Shown piece after piece: positions 43,163-51,270 of a stretch of 64,000 bases of DNA (position 1 is the first letter of the stretch; each line of letters begins with the position of its first letter). This DNA is from Saccharothrix luteola. Its GTDB lineage: Bacteria > Actinomycetota > Actinomycetes > Mycobacteriales > Pseudonocardiaceae. The notes beneath the pieces were generated by a model. It made no database searches. It had not been told where the DNA came from and saw only the letters and a list, made by a program, of their open reading frames with translations. A program made the translations under genes and the position numbers. Location of the stretch: positions 62,001 through 126,000 of the forward strand of contig NZ_JAJHUO010000027.1 of the NCBI RefSeq assembly GCF_020859565.1, read 5' to 3'.

Positions 43163-44527
43163 CTACCCCTGCAACTGCTTCTCCTTGGCGAAGAACTCCT
43201 TGATCAGGTTGTCGCGCACCCGGGCCCCGTCGGCCGCGTACGGGCCGCCGGGGCCGGTGAGCTGCTCGATCTGGTCGAGCAGGACCAGGCTCTGGTCCCG
43301 CTGCGCGGGGTTCATGGTGAACTGCCGCCCGTCGAGGGTCACCGGGTTGCCCTGGACGTAGTCGCGCAGGCCGTTCCAGTCGGTCGGGGGTTGGCCCGGC
43401 GGGGGCTGGTAGGACAACCGCGGCGGGTTGCCGTTGGCGTCGTGGTGGGCGTTCTCGTTGACCAGCACGTTCTGGTACTCCAGCAACGTGTTGTGCGAGT
43501 TGTGGTGGTCGAAGCCGTGCTCGTTCTGCCTGGCGTGCCCGACCTCGTGCACCAGCGTCGCGTTGTCGTTGTGCTGGTCGTCGAGCATGAGCAGGTTGCT
43601 GTCGCCGTTGTAGGCGCCGCCGCCCTGCATGTCGAGGGCGTCCTTGGCCGGGGTGCCCGCGAAGTCCGGGTCGGCCATGAGGTCCGGCGGGAAGCCCATC
43701 ATCTCGCCCAGGGTCATCCCCTGCTGCTCGGGGGTGAGGCCGTGGCGGTTCCCCGGCGGCAGGTCCATGACCGGCGTGTCGAGGGTGTACGGGCGGCCGT
43801 CCGGCCGGTTGCCCGTGGGCACGACGACCGCACCGACGTCGTTGGTGACGCCGAGCTGCTGCCGGATGTCGCCGATGCGGTCGCCGATCGGCCTGGGGTC
43901 CGGGTTCGGCATCGGCGTGGCGTTCGGCGGTGGCGGCATCGGGCTGTCACCGGACACCTCGGGAGGCGGCTGCACGGTGCTGTTGTCGCCGTTGGTGGTG
44001 TCGCCCTGGCCGTTGGTGCCGCCATCGGAACGCCCGCCCGACGAGCCGGGCGGTCCCTGGTAGACGGTGGTGTCCTGCCCGATGTTGTTCAGGTTGTCGG
44101 AGATGTCGCTGTCGGTCGTGCGCATCGTCTCGGCCGAGTCGCGGACCTTCTGCGCGGCGTTGGCGGCGGCGTCCGCGGCGGCCTTGGTCGTGTCCGCGCC
44201 CTGGCTGATCGTCGTGTTCAGGGGCGACGCGATCATGCTGCCGAACGCGCCGTACGCGTCCGCCGTGGCCTGGTGCGAGCCGAGGTTCTGGCTCGTCGTG
44301 GTGAGGCCGTCGCCCAGGTTGTCGAGGTTCTGCGCCTGCCAGTCCAGGTTGTCCAGGCTCATCGCGCTGCCGTTGTCGCTGATCTGGTAGAAGTCCGAGA
44401 ACGGGTTCGGCGAGGGCGGCGGGCTGACCTCGTACTTGTCGCTGAACGGGTTGCTGGTCGTGCTGGTGGTGCTGTCCGGGCTGCCGGGCGGCGGCGTGGA
44501 ACCACCGCCACCTCCCACGCGGGCCAT
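43163..44527 (-). CDS. Putative secreted zinc metallopeptidase (HExxH) with WXG100-like N-terminal helices
   Basis: A 454-residue protein. After a Gly/Pro/Ser-rich start containing two NPFSD blocks come ~100 residues of amphipathic helices (DWQAQNLDNLGDGLTTTSQN; AANAAQKVRDSAETMRTTDS). A Pro/Asn-rich linker leads to a compact catalytic region at ~360: TLVHEVGHARQNEHGFDHH, with Glu/His candidates for the third zinc ligand in NENAHHDANG. There is no signal peptide. Coupling (ATGA) to a WXG100 protein gene suggests export by a type VII (ESX-like) route. A toxin role is possible, but no immunity gene follows; a nutritional protease is equally possible. Confidence 0.72.
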   Translation of the reverse strand: MARVGGGGGSTPPPGSPDSTTSTTSNPFSDKYEVSPPPSPNPFSDFYQISDNGSAMSLDNLDWQAQNLDNLGDGLTTTSQNLGSHQATADAYGAFGSMIASPLNTTISQGADTTKAAADAAANAAQKVRDSAETMRTTDSDISDNLNNIGQDTTVYQGPPGSSGGRSDGGTNGQGDTTNGDNSTVQPPPEVSGDSPMPPPPNATPMPNPDPRPIGDRIGDIRQQLGVTNDVGAVVVPTGNRPDGRPYTLDTPVMDLPPGNRHGLTPEQQGMTLGEMMGFPPDLMADPDFAGTPAKDALDMQGGGAYNGDSNLLMLDDQHNDNATLVHEVGHARQNEHGFDHHNSHNTLLEYQNVLVNENAHHDANGNPPRLSYQPPPGQPPTDWNGLRDYVQGNPVTLDGRQFTMNPAQRDQSLVLLDQIEQLTGPGGPYAADGARVRDNLIKEFFAKEKQLQG

Positions 44528-45378
44528 CAGACAGCCGCCTTCGACTGGTCCGGCGCGCCGCTCTTGCCGTCGCCGTAGAAGTCGCCGTAACCGCCACCGG
44601 CCTTGACCGTCTCGTGCACGATGCCGCCCGCGTCGCCGAACCGCGAGAAGCCCTGCGCGATCGAGCCCATCGAACCGCCGAGTTTGCCGAGCCGCGCGGC
44701 CTGCCTGCCCAGCGCGGCGATCAGCTTGGCGATCCGGGCGCCGATCTGCACCGCCAGCGCGGTGGCCGCCCCGACCGCGTACCCGATGAACCCGACGATG
44801 GACGCGCCCAGGGTGAACACCGCTGCCGCCGCCGCGATCAACGCGCCCTTGACGAGCTGGGCGAGCAGGCCCGCGATCAGGTCGCGCACGATGTCGCGCA
44901 GGATGATGATCAGCGTGCCGGTCACCGCCGTGACGCGCGCCGTGCCGTCCACGACCTCGGCCAACGAGTCCAGCTCGCCGCCGAGCCGGTCCATGCTCTG
45001 CTTGAACGCCTCGGCCGCCTTGCCCTCCCAGCCGGTGAACTGGGCCATCGCGGTCTTGTGCAGCTCGGCCTGGTCGCGGATCTGCTTGGCGTCCGCCTTC
45101 ACCAGCTCGATGTGCGCCTGGATGGCGTCGCGGTCGCCCATCAGCATGTCCAGCGGCTCGCGCAGGAAGCTGACGTGCTCGATCAGCCACCCGATCCCGG
45201 CCGCCAGCAGCGTGCCGATCGGGTCGATCGCCAACGCCACCGTCGAGGCCACGACGTCGATCGCGCCGAACGTGATGTCCAGGACGCGTTCGGTCTCGCT
45301 CTGCGCGTCGCCCTCGATCGTCTTGACGAAGCTCGCGTAGCTCTCGAAGATCCCGGCTCCGGTCCACTGGTCGGTCAT
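44527..45378 (-). CDS. WXG100-like protein with hydrophobic C-terminal half
   Basis: A 283-residue protein, longer than a plain ~100-residue WXG100 factor. Residues ~60-140 hold helices with a WxG turn (FTGWEGKAAEAFKQSMDRL). Residues ~165-215 are strongly hydrophobic (LIAGLLAQLVKGALIAAAAA, GFIGYAVGAATALAV), and the end is Gly-rich. Its stop overlaps the metallopeptidase ATG by one base. The pair probably makes a heterodimer or chaperone-effector couple for ESX-type export. No EccC or other secretion-machine gene is in the window. Confidence 0.78.
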   Translation of the reverse strand: MTDQWTGAGIFESYASFVKTIEGDAQSETERVLDITFGAIDVVASTVALAIDPIGTLLAAGIGWLIEHVSFLREPLDMLMGDRDAIQAHIELVKADAKQIRDQAELHKTAMAQFTGWEGKAAEAFKQSMDRLGGELDSLAEVVDGTARVTAVTGTLIIILRDIVRDLIAGLLAQLVKGALIAAAAAVFTLGASIVGFIGYAVGAATALAVQIGARIAKLIAALGRQAARLGKLGGSMGSIAQGFSRFGDAGGIVHETVKAGGGYGDFYGDGKSGAPDQSKAAV

Positions 45379-45543
45379 CGCCGGCCCTCCCCGGCCGCGT
45401 CGCCGCCGTGCCCTCGCGTTCCCACGAAAATCTCTCCCCCTGCTCGGATCCGTCCGGGCGACAGTGCAGCGCGGCGCGCCAACGACGGACCAACGTCCGG
45501 CCAACTCCGGGTTACGACGTGCGCGTTTGGCATGCTCGGGGCC

Positions 45544-46413
45544 GTGACGAACCACATCGACGAAGCTCTGCGGGCACTGGCGGACGGCGACATCGGCGGC
45601 GCGAGGGAGGCACTGCGCGGTGGGGGCACACCGTTGGCGGCGGCGTTGGCCGAGCACTTGGCGGCGGGGCGGGACGGCTCGGTGTACGACCAGCCCGCGG
45701 CCTTCGAGGCGTTCATCGACGGCGGCGGCAACGTGGGCCTCTACGGGGCGGTGACCGAGGCGTTGGGGCGGGTGTACGCCGACACGCGGCCGTCGAGCCT
45801 GCTGGACATCGGCTGCGGTGACGGGCGGGCGCTGCGGCCCGTACTGGCCTCGGAGCACGCACCGGCCTCGGTGACGCTGGTCGAGCCGTCCGCGGCGTTG
45901 CTCGACGAGGCGGTGCGGGCGTTGGCCGGGCACGACGTCGACGCCCGGCACACGAGGGTGGAGCCGTTCGCGGCGGCGTTGCCGGCGGACGCGGTGTTCG
46001 ACGTGGCCCAGTCGACGTTCGCCCTGCACACGCTGCCGCACGAGGTGCGCGACGGCGTGCTGGCCGACCTGGTCGGGCACGTCGGCGTGCTCGCCGTGGT
46101 CGAGTTCGACGTGCCGGACCTGCCGCCCGCGAGCCCGGAGCACCTCAGGTTCCTGGCCGAGGCCTACGAACGCGGGCTGACCGAGTACGAGGACGACCGG
46201 GACCTGGTGGCGCAGGGGTTCCTGATGCCGGTGCTGACCGGCCAGTTGGTGCCGGGCGCGACCCGGGCCACCTGGGAGCAGCCCGCGGCGCGGTGGGCGG
46301 AGCAGGTCGAGCGGGCCGGGTTCACCGAGGTCCGGGTCACCCGGCTGCACGACTACTGGTGGTCCCCCGCGTTCCTGCTCACCGCTTCAGGGTCTCCAGG
46401 GTCTGCGGCTTGA
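45544..46413 (+). CDS. SAM-dependent methyltransferase
   Basis: A 289-residue class I methyltransferase. The SAM-binding motif is LLDIGCGDGRAL at about residue 81, followed by VTLVEPSAALLDEAV (motif II) and FDVAQSTFALHTLP. There is an N-terminal ~70-residue helical extension (IDEALRALADGDIGGAREAL). GTG 45544 was chosen; ATG 45532 in the same frame is an alternative. The 3' end overlaps the convergent DUF4267 gene by 35 bases. Substrate unknown. Confidence 0.85.
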   Translation: MTNHIDEALRALADGDIGGAREALRGGGTPLAAALAEHLAAGRDGSVYDQPAAFEAFIDGGGNVGLYGAVTEALGRVYADTRPSSLLDIGCGDGRALRPVLASEHAPASVTLVEPSAALLDEAVRALAGHDVDARHTRVEPFAAALPADAVFDVAQSTFALHTLPHEVRDGVLADLVGHVGVLAVVEFDVPDLPPASPEHLRFLAEAYERGLTEYEDDRDLVAQGFLMPVLTGQLVPGATRATWEQPAARWAEQVERAGFTEVRVTRLHDYWWSPAFLLTASGSPGSAA

Positions 46414-46816
46414 GGGTGTCCGCCTTCGGGGTCTCCCGCTTCCGGGTCTCCCACAGCAGCGAGGCCGCCACGACGAGCACGAGGGCAGCCGCCGAACCGT
46501 GCACGGTCAGCGCGTAGGCCACCGTGCCGCCGTTGGTGAACACCGCGATGCAGTCGCCGATCGGGATGACCGCGTCGGCCAGCACCACCCAGCCCAGGGC
46601 GCGGCGGTGCCGGAGCAGCAGCAGGATCAGCGCGGTCAGCGCGTAGGCGATGTCGCGGACTCCCTTGACCACGAAGTACCCCGGTTCCTGCGGCCACGGG
46701 TCGATGCCGAAACCCGCCGCCGAGCCCTGCCCGTCGAGCAGGAAGCTGAGGCCGAAGTAGAAGCCGGCGAGGACGACGAGCACGGCGAGGACCGTGTCGA
46801 TCCGGTGGTGGGACAT
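46379..46816 (-). CDS. DUF4267 small membrane protein
   Basis: A 145-residue protein with four membrane helices in the DUF4267 pattern: FYFGLSFLLDGQGSAAGFGI, YFVVKGVRDIAYALTALILL and VLADAVIPIGDCIAV. The last ~20 residues (KRETPKADTLKPQTLETLKR) come from a GGGTCTCC-type repeat in the DNA at 46387-46460. It diverges from the TetR gene at 46907, and the 90-base spacer carries CTAG-type dyads; control by that regulator is likely. Confidence 0.85.
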   Translation of the reverse strand: MSHHRIDTVLAVLVVLAGFYFGLSFLLDGQGSAAGFGIDPWPQEPGYFVVKGVRDIAYALTALILLLLRHRRALGWVVLADAVIPIGDCIAVFTNGGTVAYALTVHGSAAALVLVVAASLLWETRKRETPKADTLKPQTLETLKR

Positions 46817-46833
46817 GTCCCGACTCCCAAGTG

Positions 46834-46897
46834 CTAGCAGTGCTAGGTACAAGAGCGACACTAGCTTGTGCTGCGCTCGAATGTCTAGCGCTGCTAG
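46834..46897. promoter_or_regulatory. CTAGC-type dyad operators between DUF4267 and tetR-type gene
   Basis: CTAGCAGTGCTAG (46834-46846) is a perfect 13-base palindrome around a central G. CTAGCGCTGCTAG (46885-46897) is a near-copy, inverted relative to the first. CACTAGCTTGTG (46859-46870) lies halfway between and resembles a weaker third site. The set covers the start of the TetR gene and the divergent DUF4267 promoter region. Confidence 0.8.
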
Positions 46898-46906
46898 CAT
46901 CGAGGT

Positions 46907-47476
46907 GTGTCCATCCAGGAGCGCCGTGAGCGCGAACGCGCCGAACGCCGGCGGCTGATCGTCGACGCGGCCAGGGAGCTGGCCGAGGCCGAGGGGTGGG
47001 ACGCGGTCACCACCCGTCGCCTGGCCGAGCGCGTCGAGTACAGCCAGCCGGTGCTCTACAGCCACTTCAAGGGCAAGGACGCGATCGTGCGCGCGGTGGC
47101 CGTGCAGGGTTTCGTCGACATGACAGAGCGCCTGCGCGCCGCCCGCACGGCCCACCGTTCGCCCGCGCGGGCGCTGCGAGCCCTGGCGATCGCCTACCTG
47201 GACTTCGCCGCCGAGCGGCCCGCGTTGTACGACGCGATGTTCGTGCGGGAGGTCGACCTGGCGTTCGGCACCGCCGAGACGCCGCCCGAGCTGCGGGCCG
47301 CGTTCGGCGAGTTCGTGGCCGCCGTCTCGCCCCTGGCCGGTGACGACGACCTGGAGACCAGGATCGAGGTGTTCTGGAGCGCGCTGCACGGCCAGGCCAC
47401 CCTCGACCACGGCCGGCGCCTGCGCGCCGGCCACCGCCGGGCCCGCCTCGACCTGCTGCTGAGCCGCTTCTCCTAG
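46907..47476 (+). CDS. TetR-family regulator
   Basis: A 189-residue regulator with N-terminal helix-turn-helix (VTTRRLAERVEYSQPVLYSHF) and a helical C-terminal domain of the TetR_C_33/WHG kind (LAIAYLDFAAERPALYDAMF). It diverges from DUF4267 with CTAG dyads between, so it likely controls both genes. Its stop shares CTAG with the convergent PPOX gene stop (47473-47476). Confidence 0.9.
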   Translation: MSIQERRERERAERRRLIVDAARELAEAEGWDAVTTRRLAERVEYSQPVLYSHFKGKDAIVRAVAVQGFVDMTERLRAARTAHRSPARALRALAIAYLDFAAERPALYDAMFVREVDLAFGTAETPPELRAAFGEFVAAVSPLAGDDDLETRIEVFWSALHGQATLDHGRRLRAGHRRARLDLLLSRFS

Positions 47477-47880
47477 TGCACGGTCTTGGCCGCCGGGTAC
47501 CACTCCTCACCCACGGGCTCGCCCGCGAGGTTCCAGCTCCACGACACCGTCGGCGTGATGCGCAGGTAGGTGCCGGGACCGACCATGCCGACCCGGTCGC
47601 AGGGCTGGGCCGCGTCGCCGTACACGCGGATGCCGCGAGCCACGAACGGTTCGACCGACACCAGGTCGTCGACCACCAGCGCCACCTTGTGGTTCCCGGC
47701 GGCGACGTTGCGGAACTTCCGGGTGCCGCGCACGGTCGCGCCGCCGCCGACCCACAGGAACGTGCCGTCGAACTCGACGGCCACCGGCACGACGTCGGGC
47801 TGCCCGTCCGCACCGAGGGTCGCCAACCGGCCGAGCGGCTGCGACCGCAGGTACGCGATCTCCTCATCGGTGAAGGCCAT
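47473..47880 (-). CDS. PPOX-class F420-dependent oxidoreductase (pyridoxamine oxidase fold)
   Basis: A 135-residue split-barrel flavin/F420 enzyme: FTDEEIAYLRSQPLGRLATL at the N-terminus, PDVVPVAVEFDGTFLWVGG, FRNVAAGNHKVALVVDD, and RGIRVYGDA. The LGRLAT-LG-DGQPDVVPV opening is the hallmark of the actinobacterial F420-using branch. ATG 47880 fits that branch; an in-frame ATG at 47898 adds six residues. Convergent with the TetR gene. Confidence 0.85.
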   Translation of the reverse strand: MAFTDEEIAYLRSQPLGRLATLGADGQPDVVPVAVEFDGTFLWVGGGATVRGTRKFRNVAAGNHKVALVVDDLVSVEPFVARGIRVYGDAAQPCDRVGMVGPGTYLRITPTVSWSWNLAGEPVGEEWYPAAKTVH

Positions 47881-48011
47881 GCCGAAAACTACCGGCAACG
47901 AGGGTGGACGGCATCTCCGGCGGGCGGTGTTCCCGGGTGGATGTCACAGGAGCCCGGGCTGTCTCGTCTCGTGTTCCGACGACAGGGTCAGGCGGAGGAC
48001 GGGAGCAGGTC

Positions 48012-48767
48012 ATGAGCGAGCACGGGGTCGCGCTGGTCACCGGGGCGAACAAGGGGATCGGCCGCGGGGTCGCGGGGGGACTCGCCGCGCTGGGCTTCAC
48101 GGTCCTGGTCGGCGCCCGGGACCCGCGGCGAGGCGAGGAGGCCGCCGAGGCCCTGCGCGCGGCGGGCGGCGACGCGCACGCGGTCACGCTGGACGTGACC
48201 GACCCGGCGACCGCCCGGGAGGTCGCGAGGCACGTCGAGGAGCGCTTCGGCCGCCTCGACGTGCTGGTCAACAACGCCGGCATCACCGGTTCCGGGCAGG
48301 TCTCGCCCGCGGACGCCCACGACCAGGTGCCCAGCACCGTCGACCTGGACATGGTCCGGGCCGTGTTCGAGACCAACGTCTTCGGGGTGATCGCGGTGAC
48401 CAACGCCGTGCTGCCGCTGCTGCGGCGCTCACCCTCGCCCCGCGTGGTGAACGTCAGCAGCCACGCCGCGTCGCTGACCCTGACGAGCGATCCCGACGGC
48501 CCGTTCGCCGCCCTGCTGCCGTCGGCGGCGTACTCGCCGTCCAAGTCCGCGTTGAACGCCCTGACCGTGCAGTACGCCAACGAGCTGCGCGCGGACGGCG
48601 TGCTCGTCAACGCCGTCGCACCCGGCTACGTCGACACGGACAGCAACAACCACACCGGGTTCCTCACCGTCGAGCAGGGTGCCTCGGTCGTGGTGCGGCT
48701 GGCCACGCTCGGCGCGGACGGACCGACCGGCGGGTTCTTCGGCGAGGAAGGCCCGGTGTCCTGGTGA
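48012..48767 (+). CDS. Short-chain dehydrogenase, partner gene of the ECF41 sigma factor
   Basis: A 251-residue classical SDR: VTGANKGIGRGVA, NNAGITG at about residue 95, VVNVSSHAA and YSPSKSAL (catalytic Tyr/Lys), and PGYVDTD. It is coupled by GTGA to an ECF41-type sigma gene. ECF41 sigma factors are known to sit beside carboxymuconolactone decarboxylase, oxidoreductase or epimerase genes that they control, so this SDR is the probable target. Substrate unknown. Confidence 0.9.
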   Translation: MSEHGVALVTGANKGIGRGVAGGLAALGFTVLVGARDPRRGEEAAEALRAAGGDAHAVTLDVTDPATAREVARHVEERFGRLDVLVNNAGITGSGQVSPADAHDQVPSTVDLDMVRAVFETNVFGVIAVTNAVLPLLRRSPSPRVVNVSSHAASLTLTSDPDGPFAALLPSAAYSPSKSALNALTVQYANELRADGVLVNAVAPGYVDTDSNNHTGFLTVEQGASVVVRLATLGADGPTGGFFGEEGPVSW

Positions 48768-49720
48768 CCCGTGACGAGGAGTTCGAAGAGCTGCGACCGC
48801 TGCTGTTCTCGATCGCCTACCGGATCCTCGGCAGCGTCGGCGAGGCCGAGGACGCGGTCCAGGAGACCTGGCTGCGCCACGACGCCTCCCCGACCCGACC
48901 GACGTCGACCAAGGCGTTCCTCTCGGCGGTGGTCACCCGGATCTCGATCGACGTGCTGCGCTCGGCCCGCGTCCGGCGCGAGGAGTACGTCGGACCGTGG
49001 TTCCCCGAACCGCTGCTCACCGACCCGTACCAGGACCCGGAGCGCTCGGCGGAGCTGGCGGACTCGCTGTCGGTGGCGGCGCTGCTCCTGCTGGAGCGGC
49101 TGTCCCCGCTCGAACGCGCGGTCTTCGTGCTGCGGGAGGTGTTCGGGTTCGGCTTCCCCGAGGTCGCGGCGGCCGTGGGGCGGTCGGAGGCGGCGTGCCG
49201 CCAGCTCGCGGTGCGGGCGCGCCGGCACATGGACGCGGGCCGGCCCCGGTTCGAGGCCGACCGGCGTGAGCGGGAGGAACTGGCGGGGCGGTTCTTCGAC
49301 GCCTTCCGGGAGGGTGACGTGGACGGGGTGCGCGAGCTGCTCGCCGCCGACGTGCAGCTGATCGGCGACGCCGGCGGCAAGGCCCCGCAGTGGGCCGCGC
49401 GGTTCGTCGGCGCGGAGGAGGTGGCCCGGGTGCTCGCCGCGCTCGTGCCGCCGTTCGTCCGGATCGGCGGTGTGGTCGAGCCGCGGCAGGTGAACGGCGA
49501 GCCGGGCGCGGTGTTCCGCGACCGGGACGGCAAGGTGGTCAACACGTGGGCGCTCGACGTCCTCGACGGGCGGGTCCAGACCATCCGCACGGTGATCAAC
49601 CCCGACAAGCTCGGCCACGTCGGCCCGGTGGCGGACGCGTGGGCGGTGCTCCGCGAGACGACGGCGGCCGGTGTCCGGTGTTCGCCGGACACCGGCGGAA
49701 CCACTGATCCCCCAGCGTGA
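48764..49720 (+). CDS. sigJ: ECF41-family RNA polymerase sigma factor with SnoaL-like C-terminal domain
   Basis: A 318-residue sigma factor. Region 2 is at ~6-75 (LLFSIAYRILGSVGEAEDAV, FLSAVVTRISIDVLRSARVR). The linker holds the ECF41 motif in PWFPEPLLTDP (W-x-PEPL). Region 4 is at ~115-170 (LLERLSPLERAVFVLREVFG). A SnoaL-like domain covers ~175-295 and ends with the family's NPDKL box. In this group the SnoaL domain acts as a fused regulator instead of a separate anti-sigma factor. GTG 48764 overlaps the SDR stop. Symbol by group resemblance (SigJ) only. Confidence 0.88.
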   Translation: MTRDEEFEELRPLLFSIAYRILGSVGEAEDAVQETWLRHDASPTRPTSTKAFLSAVVTRISIDVLRSARVRREEYVGPWFPEPLLTDPYQDPERSAELADSLSVAALLLLERLSPLERAVFVLREVFGFGFPEVAAAVGRSEAACRQLAVRARRHMDAGRPRFEADRREREELAGRFFDAFREGDVDGVRELLAADVQLIGDAGGKAPQWAARFVGAEEVARVLAALVPPFVRIGGVVEPRQVNGEPGAVFRDRDGKVVNTWALDVLDGRVQTIRTVINPDKLGHVGPVADAWAVLRETTAAGVRCSPDTGGTTDPPA

Positions 49721-49741
49721 CGATCAGCTGTCGGCGACCAC

Positions 49742-50098
49742 GTGCGCGAGCTCGTCGAGTTCCTCGACCACGGGAAGTTCGCCGACGACCTGCTCAGCAC
49801 GAACGGCACGAACACGGCCGGGGTCAAGCTCTGCGACGTCGCCGAGCGCGCCGTGGACGACCCGTGGGACAAGGCGACGGTCCTGCTGGGGGACACCGGC
49901 ACCGGCACGACGCTCAGCGCCTTCGTCGTGGACACCAAGCGCGACTTCATGCTCGAGCCGACCTTCAGCGACTTGGACATGGAGTACCACGGGGAGAAGC
50001 TGACGTGGACCTGGGACAAGGCCGCGAAGCACTTCCGCGAGGTCACGGTGGTGAACGCCTGCCAGGCGATGGCCGATCGCCACGACAAGACGCACTAG
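49742..50098 (+). CDS. Hypothetical small cytosolic protein
   Basis: A 118-residue protein from GTG 49742; a TGA in the same frame just upstream rules out a much longer form. It is less GC-skewed in codon use and richer in Lys, Asp and Thr than its neighbours (VVDTKRDFMLEPTFSDLDME, TWTWDKAAKHFREV). No domain recognised; two Cys. Its TAG shares CTAG with the stop of the convergent monooxygenase gene. It could be a stand-alone effector-like or house-keeping protein; nothing in context decides. Confidence 0.6.
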   Translation: MRELVEFLDHGKFADDLLSTNGTNTAGVKLCDVAERAVDDPWDKATVLLGDTGTGTTLSAFVVDTKRDFMLEPTFSDLDMEYHGEKLTWTWDKAAKHFREVTVVNACQAMADRHDKTH

Positions 50099-51270
50099 GC
50101 GTGGCTGAGGGTGTCGTCCCACTCGATCCGGTGGTCGAACTGCCAGGTGAACTTCGCCGGGTCGGCGACCTTGAACACCAAGGGCAGCAGGGCGTCGCGC
50201 AGCAGGCGGCCGACGGGACCGGCGGCCTTGTCCCGGTTCGTCCGAGCGGCCTGGGCGATGATCCGCTCCACCCGGCCGCGGCGCAGCTCCTCGTAGGTCC
50301 GGAACGCCTCGTCGTGCGGCAGGTCGCGCAGGCAGCGGGCCAGCTGCACGGCGCTCTCGAACGCCAGCGAAGCGCCCTGGCCCGAGCTCGGCGACGTGGC
50401 GTGCGCGGCGTCACCGACCAGGACCAGCCTGCCGCGGCTCCACTTCGGCACGCTCGGCACGTCCTCCAACGCGCCCGTCACGACGAGGTCGGCCGGGTCG
50501 GTGGCGGCGATCATGCGCGCGGCGGGCGTCCGGTCGGCGGCGAAGGCCTCGCCCAGCACGGCCAGCCACCGTTGCGGGCTCGTGGACCTCGCCTCGGCCG
50601 TGGTCAGCGGTGTCCGGTGGGGCAGGTTGGCGAACCAGCCGCCGGAACCGTCGTCGTCGACCTGGTAGCCGAAGAACGCGCGCTTGCCCGACACGAGCCG
50701 CATCGCGCCGCCGGTCGACGGCTCACCGGTCCGCGCCAGCCGCGCGCCGAAGCCGAGCAGCCGGGTGTGCCGGGGGCCCGGCGCGTCCGGGTCGATGATC
50801 CGCCGCACGGTCGACCGGATGCCGTCCGCGCCGACCAGCAGGTCGCAGTCCTCCTCCGAGCCGTCGGCGAAGCGTGCGGTGACGTGCGTGCCGCGGTCGA
50901 CGGCGTCGACGAGCTCCCGGCCGTGCTCGATGGCGATCCCCCGCCGGACCGCCTCGTCGCGCAGCACGCGGTAGAGGTCGTAGCGCCACACCAGCAGCTG
51001 CGGCGGCTCGCTGCCGAACCGACCGAGGGTCTTGCCCGTCCAGCTCTGCAACTCCATCGCGGTGATCGGCGTGCCGATCGCGCGCACCGCGTCGGCCAGG
51101 CCCACCACCTCCAGGGCCTGCAAGCCGTTGGGCGCGATGCTCAGCGCACCGCCCGAGCCGTCGGCCGTGCGGTCGTACCGCTCGTGCACGGTCGCCTCGA
51201 TCCCGGCCTTCCGCAGGGCCATCGCGGCCACGGGCCCGCCGATGCCGCCGCCGATGACGGTCGCTCTCAT
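50095..51270 (-). CDS. FAD-dependent aromatic/tetracycline-type monooxygenase
   Basis: A 391-residue group A flavoprotein monooxygenase: FAD motif VIGGGIGGPVAAMALRKAG, the DG motif in LLVGADGIRSTVRRI at about residue 152, and GD motif VLVGDAAHATSPSSGQGAS at about residue 283. It would hydroxylate an aromatic or polyketide-like compound with NAD(P)H and O2. TetX-like degradative enzymes share this layout, so antibiotic modification is possible. Its ATG overlaps the PadR stop (ATGA), so it belongs to a PadR-controlled operon. Confidence 0.9.
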   Translation of the reverse strand: MRATVIGGGIGGPVAAMALRKAGIEATVHERYDRTADGSGGALSIAPNGLQALEVVGLADAVRAIGTPITAMELQSWTGKTLGRFGSEPPQLLVWRYDLYRVLRDEAVRRGIAIEHGRELVDAVDRGTHVTARFADGSEEDCDLLVGADGIRSTVRRIIDPDAPGPRHTRLLGFGARLARTGEPSTGGAMRLVSGKRAFFGYQVDDDGSGGWFANLPHRTPLTTAEARSTSPQRWLAVLGEAFAADRTPAARMIAATDPADLVVTGALEDVPSVPKWSRGRLVLVGDAAHATSPSSGQGASLAFESAVQLARCLRDLPHDEAFRTYEELRRGRVERIIAQAARTNRDKAAGPVGRLLRDALLPLVFKVADPAKFTWQFDHRIEWDDTLSHA

